A stretch of 64,000 nt of DNA, from contig JAIUJO010000071.1 of the NCBI GenBank assembly GCA_023846275.1, positions 248,001 through 312,000 on the forward strand. Direction: 5' to 3'. How positions within the stretch are numbered: the stretch's first letter is position 1; each line of letters begins with the position of its first letter. This stretch comes from Vanilla planifolia. Taxonomy: Eukaryota > Streptophyta > Magnoliopsida > Asparagales > Orchidaceae. The position numbers and the translations under genes are program-made. The notes under the pieces were generated by a model. It saw only the letters and a program-made list of their open reading frames with translations, ran no database searches and was not told the origin of the DNA. Below, one piece after another: positions 1 through 16,485 of this stretch.

Positions 1-367
1 CACATACACTCAAAATAACCATCAATGGATCTAGATCTAATCATAGATAGATATAATCTAGATCATTAGATCAAAAAATTCGATAAGCTATAGTGATGAT
101 CAAGATACTATTCACAAAGGTAGAAGGGCACTCAGTCATTCGATAAGGACTTAATTTTCAAATCCAAATGTAACTTAAAGCATCACTAAAAAAACTAAAT
201 CAAATATTCATAAATCATGATAATCCTATGTGCTATAATTACCAAAAAAAAGGGTTCGACATTTTAATCATATAAATATTTAGAAATATAGTTCTTTGTA
301 GATTGGTCAATCTGCAAAAAATATGATCTTTGGCTAAAAAATCAGTAAGTTGAGCATTGAAGCATTG
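1..367. other. AT-rich left flank, no gene seen
   Basis: Unique-looking AT-rich sequence before the satellite begins. I see no coding region of substance; the short minus-strand open frame that enters from the satellite is a composition effect. A small inverted repeat, GATCTAAT at 34-41 and ATTAGATC at 65-72, sits in a run rich in GATC and TAGATC. None of this segment resembles the 7-kb unit on the right side of the window. The change into CA-rich sequence is abrupt, near 368. Confidence 0.6.
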
Positions 368-1327
368 TACATGCATACACACACAAACACACATACACAT
401 GCACACAAACACATGCACACACACACACAAACATACATGCACATGTATACAAAAACAATCACTTATGCACATAAGCAAAAACACCAACACACACACACAC
501 GTGCATACATACACAAACAAACAAAGATGTGCACCCAAACACATTGGAGCACACACATAGATATGCACATGTACATATGCTCACACAAGCACACACTCAC
601 AAGCACACACACAGGCACTCACACAAATATGCACACACACAAGTAAGAGCATACACACATAATAATACACACACACGCGTGCGTGCGCCCGTACACATGC
701 ACACATACACACACATAGAAATGCATGCACATGCACACAAACACACGCATGTAGATGCACATACATAACAAAACACACGCATTCGCATGCACATGAACAG
801 ACATGTACATGCTTATGAACACATGCATGCATACATCTACATGTACACAAATATCAAAAGATGCTCACATACACACAAATGAGCTCACATACATGCAGTT
901 GCATGCATATATACACAGATATGAACACACATAGAAACACACACACACACAAACACTTGCATACATGCACCCACATACACACTCACACACATATCACACA
1001 AGCCCACACGTGGACTCATGCACACAAATCTGTGCACATGCAAATGAAATACATGCACACACAGTAGGCACATACTTATATACATATAGACACACACGAA
1101 GGCACATACATAGACACCCATATCAACACAAATAAACACTCTAATGCACATACATGCACAGACACAAATACATCCACACACACACATACACACTCACATA
1201 ACCATGCACACACATGTATGAAGTCTTTCACATGCATGCACATAAACACACACGCACACACACATGAACACAAAGACACTCACATGGGCACACATGTACA
1301 CACATGTACACACACAAGCACATGGGA

Positions 1328-1433
1328 ATACATGCACACACACATGTGCATGCACACATGCATGCACACACACATACACACACATACATGCACATGCATA
1401 CACACACATGCATGCATACACACACACACACAC
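1328..1433. repeat. 106-bp perfect alternating purine-pyrimidine run
   Basis: Reading base by base, every step from 1328 to 1433 alternates purine and pyrimidine (ATAC, CACA, ATGTGC and ATGCATGC blocks). The run ends at the CT step at 1433/1434. CA/TG and GC alternation of this kind is the classical sequence class that can form Z-DNA under negative supercoiling, and the ATGC blocks are self-complementary. The alternation is seen directly; formation of any non-B structure in the cell is inference. Confidence 0.8.
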
Positions 1434-3839
1434 TAACATGTGCACACTCAAAGACACACAAATATAGATGTACAAACATATAAACACATAAACATACACA
1501 CACACACACATACACACACATGTGCACACTCATGCACCCAAACACACACACACATGGACACACAAAAGAACACACGTGCATCTAGGTGTGCACACACAAA
1601 AACACACTTACACACATGCATACACAAGATCACCTCCATACAAATAAACATGCATGCACACACACACACCCATGCACACAATGCACATGCACATGCACAG
1701 TAATGAATACACACACATGCATGCAAAAACAAATGTATGGACATGTGCACATGCACACATAAGCACACACATGCATACATAAACTCATAAACATACACAT
1801 ATATATGCACTACAAACATACTCTCTCTCACACACACACACACGTGCACACACATATACATGTGCATACACATATACACATGCACATAACACACATATAA
1901 GAATATGTACACACACATTCAAAAATATACTTATACATGCATGCATACATATGCACACACATAAACATACTTGCACACTCACACACAAACGCACAAACAC
2001 AAACATAGAAAAATATACAAATATAGGCACACACATGCATGGACACATTTGCACACAGTTGAGCACAAGCACGCACACACATGCACACACAAACAAACAG
2101 CTACACATGCACACACTCATAAACAAGCACACATGCAAACATACAACACACACTCACATACATAGACAAACACACAAGCACACACACACACAAACTACAA
2201 CACACACACAAACACAGATATAGATGAAAACAGACACACACATATACACACATATGTTCACATGCACACATACACCCAAACACACATGCAAACATAAATG
2301 TGTAAGTACACAAACAAATATGGACACTAGTGAACACACAAAAGCACAAATAGATGCACAAGCATGCACATAGCTGAACTCATAGTTGTGTGCACATACA
2401 AACATTGATATATGAACACATGCATGCAGAAACATGGATACATGCATACATATGCAAATGCACACACACCAAGAAAAACATGCACACACACATACATGTA
2501 AATGCACACACATATGCAAACATACACACACATGAATGTACACATGCACACACACACACACTCTTACACACAAACACATGCACATGCACAGATACATACA
2601 TACAAACATCCACAGACCTACACACTCATAGATGCACTCATATGTAGACATAAGCACACATATAGTGCACATGCACATGCCCATGCACACACACACATGA
2701 ACGCATACACAAAGCCACAACCAAGCATGCTTACACACTCATGCACACATACATACAAGCACACACATGCATAGACATAGACATTCGCACATGCACACAC
2801 ACAAGCACACACACACATTCACACACTAATATATGAATACACACGCACATGCAAACAACACAAACACATGCACACACACATGCACCCGCACATATGCACA
2901 GGCAAACAAACACACATAGATGCACAAGAACACATGCACTAGTACACAAGCACACACACACACACACATTCATGCATATACCCACATGTGCAAACTCATG
3001 GACGCACACACACTTGCTCATGCATAAACATGCAAACACACACACACACACACATGTATCTAGAAACACAAACACAGACAAGCATGCATGCATATAGACA
3101 CACACATTTGAACACATGTGAACACGCCCATGCACAAACATGCAAATGTAGAAACACTTATGCATGCATGCATGAATGCATGCCTGTACACATGCACAGA
3201 AACTTACATAGACATATCTTTGCACACATGCACACACACACATGCACATGTACACAGATACAGGAACATAACCACATACACTTGTGCATATAGACATGCA
3301 CACATGCACCACACACACTTCCATGAACACTCACAAAAGAACACACACACACACACGCACGTACATACAGACATACAAAGCAAGGGAAGCACACACACAT
3401 GTAAGTAGATGTACTTGCACATTCACACGCCTACACCCAAACACATGGACGCATGCATGTAAAGAACAAATATAGATACACATAGATGCATTTGCATGTG
3501 CACAAAAATGCACTCACAGACACATACAGACAAACATAGATGCACATATACACTCATATATGTGTAGATGTATGCACACAGACAAATACACATGCACACA
3601 CATGCATATGCAAGCATACACACATAAGCACATGCACATAAGCACACATTAATGCACCTAAAGACACAAAAGTACACACACACATGCACACTTAGACCCA
3701 CATGTGCATGCATACACACACACATGCACACAAACACAAACAAATGCACACACAAATGTGCACATAAGCAATAAACATGCATTCACACATACACACATGT
3801 ACACCTACACACATGCACAAAAATTCACACTTAAGCACA

Positions 3840-6830
3840 CACACACATGCATATATGGACATGCATGCACATGCACACACACATACATACACATGCTTCC
3901 AAACATATGCACATGCACATGTACACTTCTATGTGTGCCACTCATAAGCACATGCACATGCACACATAAATGCACACACACCAAAAAACACACACACACA
4001 AACGTGCAAACAAGCACACTCTCACACACACATGCACACATGCACACACACAAGCATAATCACATACTTTCATATACACACATACACACACACACATAGA
4101 CCCACACATAAATATGTTCTTATGTGCACACACAATTGCACAAGAACACATGCACTCACATACGCACACACACACACACAAGCACTCTCATACACACACA
4201 TATTCACACTTGTGTGTATGCACACACATACACACACCAACATGCAGTTATGCACAAATACATGTACACAAATACTCACATGCACACACACATGCACACA
4301 CATAGACCCACACATAAACATGTTCTTGTGTGCACACATAATTAAACAATAACAAATGCACTCACATACATACACACACTCACACACACACATATATTCA
4401 CACTTGTGTGCATGCACACACATATACACAAACCATACAGTCACACACAAATATATGTACACAAATACTCAAATGCACACACACACACACATGCGGACAT
4501 CCACACTCACATGCATGCACCCACTTGCACAAGCACATGCACAAGTACATGTACATGTTGATCTGCACACACATGCACACCAACAAATGCATGCATAAGC
4601 ACATACACATGCATAAACAATTGTATGTATATGCACACACATATGCATGCACAGATGTGTGTGCATAAGCACAAGCACACACAAACACATGCCAATACAC
4701 ATTAACATGAACATTCACACAAGCACACACACATACCCACATAAGTGCATATACACACATACACACAAGCATGCATGCAAACATACACACACATGAACAT
4801 GCATACACATCCACACACATGCCCATATGCGTATGTGTACACACACATAAGCATGCATACTAGCACACTCACAAACTGACACACATGCACAAACATGCAG
4901 GCATACATATCCATGCAGATAGATTTATACATGCACATAACCCCACATACACACATGTGTACACACACTAACATGCACACACATGTAAATACATACATTC
5001 ACATGTTTGCATACACACACACCCCTATATAGGAACATGGTCATGTACATGCACACACATGCTCAAACACACACAGACATAGGCACACATGCAAACACGC
5101 ACAAGTAAACATACATTCACATGCCCATAGGCTAATGGACATGTGTACATGCATGCACGAGCACGAATAGTATATACATAGGAACACACACTTGTGCATG
5201 TACACACATACCCATGCCACACATGCACATGCACATATATGCTTATATGAACACACTCCCAAGCACACATATGTATACACATGCACATACACACAAGCAC
5301 ACATACACACAAGCACACACACCCACACACATGCTTTCATATAGGCATATGAACGCATAACACACACACGCATGCACACATTTAAATAAATATACGTGCA
5401 CACACATATATGACATGAACACACATGCACACACCTACAAATGCATGCATGCTTGCACACATGCACAAAATGCACACATGCTTGCACACATACAGACATG
5501 CACACATGCATGCGCTAACACACACACACAAAAGGTCACACGTGATCACACGTAGACTCATGCCCACACACACACATACACACATGCACACACATGCTCA
5601 TGTCTGCACATGCACAAACATGTATGCACACACTCACACTCTTCCATAATATGCACTAGCACATGCACATAGACACACACAATAATGTAAGCATAAGCAC
5701 ATACACACACACACATGTGCATGGGTATAGGCACACATAAAGGCTAATAGACATGCACACCCATGCATACACACATGTACATAAGCAAGCGATGTATGCA
5801 CACACACGCTTGCATGCATGCAAACAAACACATATGAACAATCATGCACACACAAATACACACATAGCATGCACAAACACAGATTCACACAGACACACAC
5901 ACAAGAACCCACACACGTATAAGCACAAATAAACATTTATGCATATGCCCACATACTGATGCACACAAATAAACATATGCACTTGCACACATGCTTGCAC
6001 GCACATGGTTGCACATAAGAATACTGAAACACAAACATGTTCATGCACACACATAGATAGAAACACACGTGCACACAAATGCACATGCACAAACATATAT
6101 GCACAAACATAGATGCATGCATACAAGCACTCATGCACAGACACACACACATTTATACACACAAAAACACATTCGCATATGGTTGAATTTGCACACACAC
6201 ACACACACAAAAACAAACACGTACTTGCTCACATACACATGTGCACACACTCACCCATGTAGATATGTACGCATGCACACATGCTCACACCTATAGATGC
6301 CAACACATACAAGTAGACATGCTTACACATTTAGATGCAAACACACACACATCCATATGTGTGCATGCACCCACACATAGAAACACATACAGATACACAT
6401 GCACACACACACACACACACTCATGCACATGCACCCATGCATGCACACATACACGCACAAAAACATGCATAAAGACAAGGTGCATACAAATACATGCAAA
6501 TGCATACACACACACACACACACTCACATGAACATTCACAATCACACAAACACGCACAAAGGCACACATACATATACACAAATGTGCATGCACAAGCATA
6601 AAAACATATTTAAACACAGACACACACTCACACTCGTGGTCGTATGTGCTCACACACACATATTAGCATGCACAACAACACACACCACCCAACACACACA
6701 CACACACATGAAGACTCACACACATGTGCACATGCACACACAAAACTTGATACACTCATTTACAAATATGCATACATACACATGCAAGTAGACACACATA
6801 CACACACACATAGACAAATGTATGTGTGCA
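3840..6830 (+). repeat. Higher-order satellite block, first copy
   Basis: This block recurs in the same order about 3.0-3.1 kb further right. Landmarks pair as follows: AAGCATAATCACAT at 4051 with 7191; the segment with CCCATAGGC at about 5124 with 8108; GAATAGTATATACAT at 5165 with 8149; an ACACACGTATAAGCA segment near 5915 with one near 8885; and a CTTGATAC segment near 6744 with 9719. The spacing drifts from about 3140 to 2975, so indels have accumulated. The copies are clearly diverged, so this is an old duplication inside the satellite. Confidence 0.7.
4097..4495 (+). repeat. Local tandem pair, about 206-bp period
   Basis: TAGACCCACACATAAA begins at 4097 and again at 4303. Both copies continue with a TGTTCTT-GTGCACAC segment, TGCACTCACATAC, and then the near-palindromic word CACACTTGTGTG at 4205-4216 and 4399-4410. 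A single related copy lies at about 7230-7400, with CACACTTGTGTG at 7348-7359. The pair is thus a local duplication inside the larger 3-kb block. Confidence 0.7.
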
Positions 6831-6949
6831 ACCCTACACACAAACATGCAACACAGACATGTGCACACATAAAAACACACATGCACTTACACATTTAGAT
6901 GCACACACTCATACCTATATAGAAACATGCACATATGCACACACACATA

Positions 6950-9800
6950 TATGGATGCACATGCACATGTGCACACACATATGTACACATGCTCCCGAAC
7001 ACATACACATGCACACGTACACTTTTATGTGCACACTAGCACACTCACAAGCACATGCACATGCACCCATATATGCACACACACATGCAAATAAGCATAC
7101 ACTTGAAAACACAAAAAGACACACAAACATGCAAGCAAGCATGCACTCACACACACACACACCTGCACATGTGCATACATGCACACACACAAGCATAATC
7201 ACATATATATACACACATGCACACACACAGACACACATAAACCCACACATAAACATGTTCTTGTGTGCACACACAATTGCACAAGAAGACATGCACTCAC
7301 ATGCATACACGCACTCATACACACAAGTACACACACACACATATATTCACACTTGTGTGGATGCACACACATACACACAAGCACTCATATGCGCACACAG
7401 ACCTATAGACATGCACACACATGCATGCACATGTGCATGCACCCAAATACACAAACACAAGCATACATGCACACTCATGCACAAGCACGTGCACACTTTC
7501 ATGTGCACACACATGCACACCACCAAAAACTTGCATAAGCACATACACATGCAAAAACACATGCATATGTACACGCACACACACACACGTGTGTGCACAA
7601 GATAAGCACACACAAATATGCACACACACACACACATGGACACACACATTCACACACACACAGACACACACACACACATATACACACATACACATAAGCA
7701 TGCATCAAAACTTACACACGTAAACACACAAAAACCCCAAAAACACCCACAAACATGAACATACATATGCATCCACATGCACGTCCATGTGCATATGTGT
7801 ACACACACAAACAAATAAGTGCACACACCACCCAACACACATATGCATAAAAAAGCTGCCAGACACACCCACACAAACACATTTACACGCACACACACGT
7901 ACAAGCATGAATTCACACAACCCCACATACACACATGTGTATCCACACACATGCATACACATGCAAATACATACATTCACATGTTTGCATACACACACAC
8001 ACACACACATATAGAAACAAGCTCATGCACATGTACGCACGTGCTCACACATACACAAGCACACATGCACACATGCAAACACACACAAGTAAAAATGCAT
8101 ACACGTGCCCATAGGCCAATAGACATGCGTACATGTATGCACAAGCTTGAATAGTATATACATCGGAACACACATGTGTGTGTGTGTACACACATACTCC
8201 TGTCCACACATGCACATGCACATGTAGGCTTATATGCACACACTCCCAAGCACACATATGCATACACACATATATGCATAAGCACACACACTTTCATACA
8301 GGAATACATACACACAACACATGCACACACACACACATGTGCACATTCATACACATATACATGTACACACATATATATGACATGAGCACACACATGCACA
8401 CACGTACACACCTACAAATGCACACATGCTTGCACACTTGCTTACACACATGCACACGTGGATATATTGACAAACACACACAAAAGGACACACTTATCAC
8501 ACTTTGACTCATGCACCCACATGCATACTACACACATGCACACACGCTCACATATGCACAAGCACAAACATGCATGCACACACTCACACACACCCTCAAG
8601 CAATATGCACATGCATACGCATATACACACACACACACACTCACAAACTAATGTGAGCTTAAGCACATGCACACAGACACACACACATACATAGTTATAA
8701 ACACACACATATGCACATACAAAGGCTCACAAATAAACACACCCATGGATACACACATGCTCATAGGCATGCATATGCATACACACACAAGCATGCATGC
8801 AAATGCATGCATATGCACAATCATGCACACACAAATAGACACCTTGCATGCATAAACACACATTCACACACACACAAAGACCCACACACGTATAAGCATA
8901 AACACACATATATATAAATGCCCACATAAAGATGAACACAAATAAACACATGCACACACAAGCATGCACATGTACACGTGCATGCACACACTTGCTTGCA
9001 CATAAGAACACTAAAACACACACATGTTCATGCATACACATAGATAGGAACACACATGCACAGAGAAACACATGCACACACATATATGCACAAACACACA
9101 TGCATGCAAACACTCATGCACACATGCATAGACACACACACACACATGTATACACACACAAACACATTCACCTATGTGTGAATACACACACACACAAACA
9201 AGCACATACTTACACCCAAACATATGCACACATGCACACACACATGTAGATATGCATACATGCACATGCATCCATGTTCACACATATAGATGCAAACACA
9301 CACAAGCAAACATGCTTACATATTCAGATGCAAAACACACACACATAAACATGCTTGCATGCACCCCTACACAAAAACACATGCACATGCACCCATACAC
9401 ACTCATGTGCATGCACCCATACATGCACACACACATCACAAACACATGCACAACTAGCACAATGTGCATATAAACACATGCATATGGACACACACACTCA
9501 CATATAGATGCAAAACAATCACTCAAACAAACACAAAGACACACTTACATATACACACATGTGGGTGCACATGAATAAAGACATATGCAAACATAGACAC
9601 ACTCACACCCATGTTGATATGTGCTCACACACACACATTAGCATGCACACCAACATACTCCACCAAACACACGTGCACACACATCAAGACTCACACATAT
9701 GTGCACATGCACACACACAAATTGATACGCACATTTACAAATATTCACACATACACATACATGTAGACACACATACACGCACACATAGACACATGTACAC
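6950..9800 (+). repeat. Higher-order satellite block, second copy
   Basis: Second member of the pair of about 3 kb. The best-preserved part is 7910-8280 against 4925-5290, where ACCCCACATACACACATGTG, TACATTCACATGTTTGC, CCCATAGGC and ACACTCCCAAGCACACATAT occur in the same order at similar spacing. Such shared non-CA words cannot be explained by low complexity alone. The edges are approximate because the background is repetitive. Confidence 0.7.
8168..8187. repeat. Strand-switch patch with 14-bp palindrome
   Basis: The + strand is CA-rich almost everywhere, but here it turns into a short TG run. ACACACATGTGTGT at 8168-8181 is a perfect palindrome and the TG run continues to about 8187. It can pair with itself as a short hairpin or cruciform. 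Confidence 0.7.
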
Positions 9801-10490
9801 GTACAACCCCACACCCAAACTTGTATACAGATGCACACATGGAAACACATGCACTCAGATATTTGGATGCACACACTCACACCTATACAAGAACATACAC
9901 ATGTGCACACGCATGAGCACACACAGACCCATACACACATGCATAAAAATTAATACAAACACAAGCACATGCTCATACACATGTAAGCTTATTCACACAC
10001 ATTCAAAAGCACACACATACACATATGCACATGCACCGACATCTATACACATGCATTCATGCAAGCACATGCAAACAAAAACAACGACACACACATACAC
10101 AAACCTACTCATGTGCACATACACACATGTACTTGCACACTCATGCATGCACATGCATACAAACACATGCACCCACTTACACACACCAAAGAACACATGT
10201 GTACACTTGTTAACTCATGAACACATACACATACATACACAAACATAAACATGCATGCACATGCATAAACACATATGCAAACACAGACATACACCCACAC
10301 CCATGTTCGTATGTGCTCACATATACACATTGGCATGCACACCAACACACACCAGCCAATACATGAACACACACATGAAGACTCGCACACATGTGCACAT
10401 GCACACACACAAATTGATATGCACATTTACAAATATTCACACATACACATGCATGTAGACACACATACATAAACACATAAACACATGTAC
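9600..10490 (+). repeat. Satellite sub-repeat pair, about 692-bp period
   Basis: The segment around 9615-9790 recurs at 10305-10480. AAATTGATA starts at 9719 and 10411, a spacing of 692, followed in both by GCACATTTACAAATATTCAC and TGTAGACACACATACA. A third, more diverged relative lies at about 6635-6810 and belongs to the 3-kb block. The intervening 0.5 kb is ordinary CA-rich satellite. Confidence 0.7.
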
Positions 10491-13400
10491 ATGTACAACC
10501 CTACACCCAAACTTGTATACACATGCACACATGTGCACACAAGGAAAAACACATGCACTCAAATATTTGAATGCACACACTCACACCTATACAAGAACAT
10601 GCACATGCACATGCACACACACACGAGCACACACACAGTCCTATACACACATGCATAAGCGTGCACAACATATACATATGAACACACACATACATACAGT
10701 CACAAACACACACTCATACACATGAAGGCTTATTCACACACATGAAGAAGCACACACACACACACATATGCACATGTATACACATCTATACACATGCATT
10801 CATGTAGGCACATGCAAACAAAACATAGATAGACAAATGCATAGACCTTCTTGAGCACACATACACACATGTATTTGCACAGTCATGCATGCACATGGAC
10901 ATGCACACACACGCACCCACATACACACACACACACACACACACCAAAGAACAGATGTGCACACATGTCAACTCATGCACACATACACATACATACACAT
11001 GAACACACGTACACATACATGCACACAAACGTTGACATTCGCATACACGCTCAAACTTGCATGTGCACACTCACAAACACCCTCCCACAAACATGTGCTT
11101 GCAAATCCACACACTCACACACAAATACAAGCATAAGCACAAGCACACACATGCACATGGATAAGCACAGGAATGCATGCACACACAAAGGTTCATATAC
11201 ATGCACACCCATGCAAACACACATGCATGCGCATGAACCCATGTGAAAACACACTCACACACTCACATGTATGAACACAAATGAGCAAACAAACACACAC
11301 ATAAGTATGCACACATGCAAATATACACACCCACACACACACAAAAGCACAATCTCACACATTTGCACATGCCCATATACAAATTCAAACAAACAAACAG
11401 ATGCACACACATACACATGCACAGGTACAGGTGTATGTACACACATGTCTACCTACATGAACAAACAAACACACACGTGTATGCATACATGCAGATAGAA
11501 GTACACATGTGCACACAAACACACATGCACACACATGTACACACATACAAAGACTCTCACATAGGAACAAACATATAAGCACAAACACAAATGCATGCAA
11601 GCACATACGCACATTCACACATGCACATACATTCACACAGCTATGCATGCACACACACACAAACATGAACTCGTACACAAACACATGCATAAATACATGC
11701 ACATGCACATGCACACGTAGACATGCATACACACATATGCACACACACTCATATATGCCGACATGTAGAGACACATGCCATGCAAAAACACAACAACATG
11801 CACATGAACACACACACATGCACACATATAGGCACACATCCAGGCGGATAGACATGCACATCAAAAAATTTTGTGTAAGCATAATGCATATATAAACATG
11901 TGCACATGTACACACCAGTACACATGGTCACATGCATGCACACACACAAGCACACATAGACACATGCACATTTGTACTAGTAGACACACACATTCACATG
12001 AACACACACAAAGACACACACCCATAAACCCACATGTGCATGCCCATACACACATGCACTTATACAAACACATACAAACCTACACAACCATACACATGAA
12101 CACACACATGCACATATGCACCTACAAACACATCCATGTGCATACATGCACATGCACACAAACACACATGCATGCACACTAACACATATATCGCCAAAAA
12201 CACATGCATGTATGCACACATGCATACACAACATGACAAACACACACACACAAACATGCACACAGATACATACATATAGACACATGTACACACACATAAA
12301 TGCATGCATGTGCATAGTCCAACTTATACATGAACATATACATGCACTCACATTCAATCACACACACACAATCAAACATATGCACTCACGAGGACATGCA
12401 CATGCCACACTAGAACATGCACAAGCATACAGACATGCACACACACATAAAAGCACACATTCACACATGCAAACACACACAAACATGCAAACACATGCAC
12501 AAGCATTTACATGTATACACACATGACCCAGACACATGCATACACACGTATGCACAGTATACAACCACAAACACACATGCAAGTGCACACACATATACAC
12601 ACATATGCAGATACAAACATACTCAAATGTACAAACTCACAACACCTACACACACATACACATGTGCACACACACATATCCATACACCCACACATGTATG
12701 CATGTGCACATGCATATAGATATGCACGCATGTACCCACACACAAGCATACACATGCGTACGCACACATATTCAAGTAGGAACACATGTACATGCATGCA
12801 TGCAAGTGTCCCCCAAGCATTTGCACATACACATATGCACACATAAACAAAAAACATGCACACACACATGCACATGTATGCAAAAGCATACACATACACA
12901 CACTTGCACTTGCACATGTAATCACATGCACACACACTCAAATGCATACATATGCACATGCATGCATGTATAAGCAAGCTTGCACGCACACACACTGACA
13001 CACATCCATAATCATGCACACAATAACAAAGGCATACATGCACATAAGTATGCATGTACATGTGCACAACCTAAACACACTCATGCACACACATACATAG
13101 GCACACGCATACAGACACACAAACATAGAATTATGCACACGCACATACTCATGTTGAAACACTTATTAATACTCACACACATTGATGCCTGCACACACAT
13201 CCACATATAAAAAACACACAGATACATAAACTCACTCATCTGCATACACGCACCAACACACACATATGCTAGAATCCCCATATAAATGCAAAAACACATT
13301 CCCCCACACTTATAAACTTGCACACACACACATATACGCACCCACACACCCTCGCACACACACGCATGTCCAAGCATGCATGCACACCTGCATGCACACA

Positions 13401-16015
13401 TGCACATATGTAAGCAAAAACACATAAATGCATGCACACATGCATGGACAAAATACACTTGCAAGAATGCATGCCCATAAACACAAAAGAACACACGAAT
13501 AAGCACAGGTACACACACACATGCACACTTATACACATGCAGACTCACCCACACACACAATCACAGGCACATGCACTCACATAGATCCATGCATACACAC
13601 ACACATACACACACAGACATGTATATACATATGCACACACAAAAAAATATGCACATGGAAATGCACACAAATAAAGACACATGCATGCGCACAAATAAAC
13701 ACACACCAGCACATGCCCATACATAGGCACACAAATGCATCACATGCACATATGCATACACACACACATGTAAAGGGACAAGCAGACACAGAAAGACATA
13801 TATGCATGCACACACAAATGCTCATACACACATATGCTTACACACATGCACAAGAACATGCATGTACAAACACTTGCACACACAAAGACATACACACACA
13901 TTTAAGCACATGTGTAGCCATGTAAATACAAGAACCCATGCATGCACTAACATAGGCATGTACATAAGAACAAACATTGGCACACAAAAACACATGCATG
14001 CTCAAGCACACATGCACATACGCAGGCACTCACACACATACACAAAAATACACACGCATGCACACACACACACGTGCACTCACACACATATACATACTCA
14101 TACACAAACACATATGCACATATGCACACACACATAAATATATTCCTACATGCAAGCATGCACAAAAAACACACACATACACACATATGCACCTAAACAC
14201 ATATACACATAGACCCACACACCCACTTGAACTCACACAAATGCATATGCAAGCACATACACACAAATACACAAACACACATACATGCATACAAGCATGC
14301 ATGCATATGCACACACATACATGCACACATCAATAGACACACACAAACTTACCAACACATGCATATGACTACAAACATGCATGCACGTAGGCACACACAC
14401 ACATACATATATATGTACACACACACACGCACGCTCACATGTAGATATACACCAATGCACATGCTCAAATATATAAGCACACACACACAAACACAAACAC
14501 ACATGTGCACACAAGTGTAAAACTAAGAAAACACACCCATATGCATATGCAAGCACATATAGAAAAACATGCAAACACTCAAAACTGCATAAATACACAC
14601 ATGCACACATGTACACATATGAATGCACATACACACACATATGCATACATATTTGCATATGCGTTCGCATACATATAGATGCATAAGCATGCACACATGT
14701 AGACGTGCATGCCCACATGTGCATAGACATGCACAATAATGCATTTGTACATACATTAATGCACACATCCACAAGTGCATGCAAATGCACTCATGAACAG
14801 ACATACACACAAACATGCATACACATACACACACTCACACAAGTATGAAGGCATGCACACACACACGCACACACACAGTGACACCCATATGCATACACAA
14901 TCACGAATGCACACACCATAAAACACAGGAACATGCATACATACCCACACACAAATGCACACACACACATGCACATGAATACATACACACATGCATGCAC
15001 ACGAACACACACACAAGAACATATGCATAGATGGACAAGCTGTACATAGGGGTACATGAATGCACATATACACAGGCACACACTAAAATGCATGCACAAG
15101 CAAAAACACACAAGAAAAAAAAGTCTTAATGTGCACCAACATGCACATGCACACACAAATGCACACACACACACATGTGACACACAAACATGCATGCCCA
15201 CTTACACATAAATCCATTAACAAACACAAATGCACATGCACACACTAAGATGCACAAAAGCATGCTCATGCACACATACTCATGTATGCACACACACACA
15301 CACTCAGCCACACATGTACACAAACATGCAACCACACATACAAATGCACACACATGTTGACATACACACAAGCACACAAACAATCACACATAGACACATG
15401 CACACACATGCACACATATACACACACACATCCATGCATGCACACAAGCACAGACACACTCACACATATGCATGCAAATAGGCATTCAAATAAAACTTCT
15501 TGCACTAAGCCAAACACATAGACAAGCAAATAAAGATATGCATACATGTACAAAAAGATACAAACAGATGCACACATGCATATATACACATACACGCACA
15601 CATGCACGCACATGCACACACTCATGTATATGCACAAGCATAAACATGCACACAGACACATACAGGCACTTGCACATGTACGCACACACATAGACCCACA
15701 CACAAACATGCACATACACATGTACAGACACACACAAACCAATACATGTAAACACATTAACACATGCTTGGATGCACACACACATACACACATGAACTAA
15801 CACACAAACCCATGCACACATAGACACAAGTGCACATGTGCACACATGCATGCACATGCACAACACTTTCACACACACACACACACATGCACATGTATTA
15901 AAAATGTAAACATGCATGAACAAACACTCATGCATATGTATTCACACACACATGCACACACAAACGCACATATACATAACACACACATACGTAAACACAC
16001 ACATACATACGTCAA

Positions 16016-16046
16016 TATGTGTGTTTGTGTGTGTTTGCATGCATGC
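16016..16046. repeat. Inverted (TG-rich) patch in CA satellite
   Basis: About 30 bp of TGTGTGTTT-type sequence on the + strand, followed by GCATGCATGC, inside an otherwise CA-oriented field. It is complementary in style to the AAACACACACATAC segment just to its left (about 15993-16010), so an imperfect hairpin is possible. Confidence 0.65.
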
Positions 16047-16485
16047 ACATATGTAAACACATACACACATGCACATACGTAAACACACATATATACACAA
16101 ACAAGTAAGCACATACACACATGCTCATGTAGATGTGTGCAAACATATACACACACATGCATAAAAACATGAAAATGCATGCAAACACACAAGCAAAAGC
16201 ACACACACAAACATGGACAAATACTCGTGCACAAGCACACACATATGCACGTGCACATGAACACACATGCACACATGCATAAGCATATACACACATGCAT
16301 ACAAGCACTCATGTACATATACACATACAGACAAACATAAGTAAACATAGATTCACCCATTTGTGCATGCACAAAGATGCACATGGACTAGCACACTAAC
16401 ACATGCACACATGAATTCATAGATGCACATGCACACATTTGCACTCAATGCATAATAATTATGTACACATGTGAACACACACATG

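Noticed and set aside
6826..7605. 259-codon plus-strand open frame, His/Thr-rich
   Set aside because: Repetitive HTHT-type string from ACACATGCAC sequence, and part of the diverged 3-kb duplication. A low-complexity artefact, not a histidine-rich protein gene.
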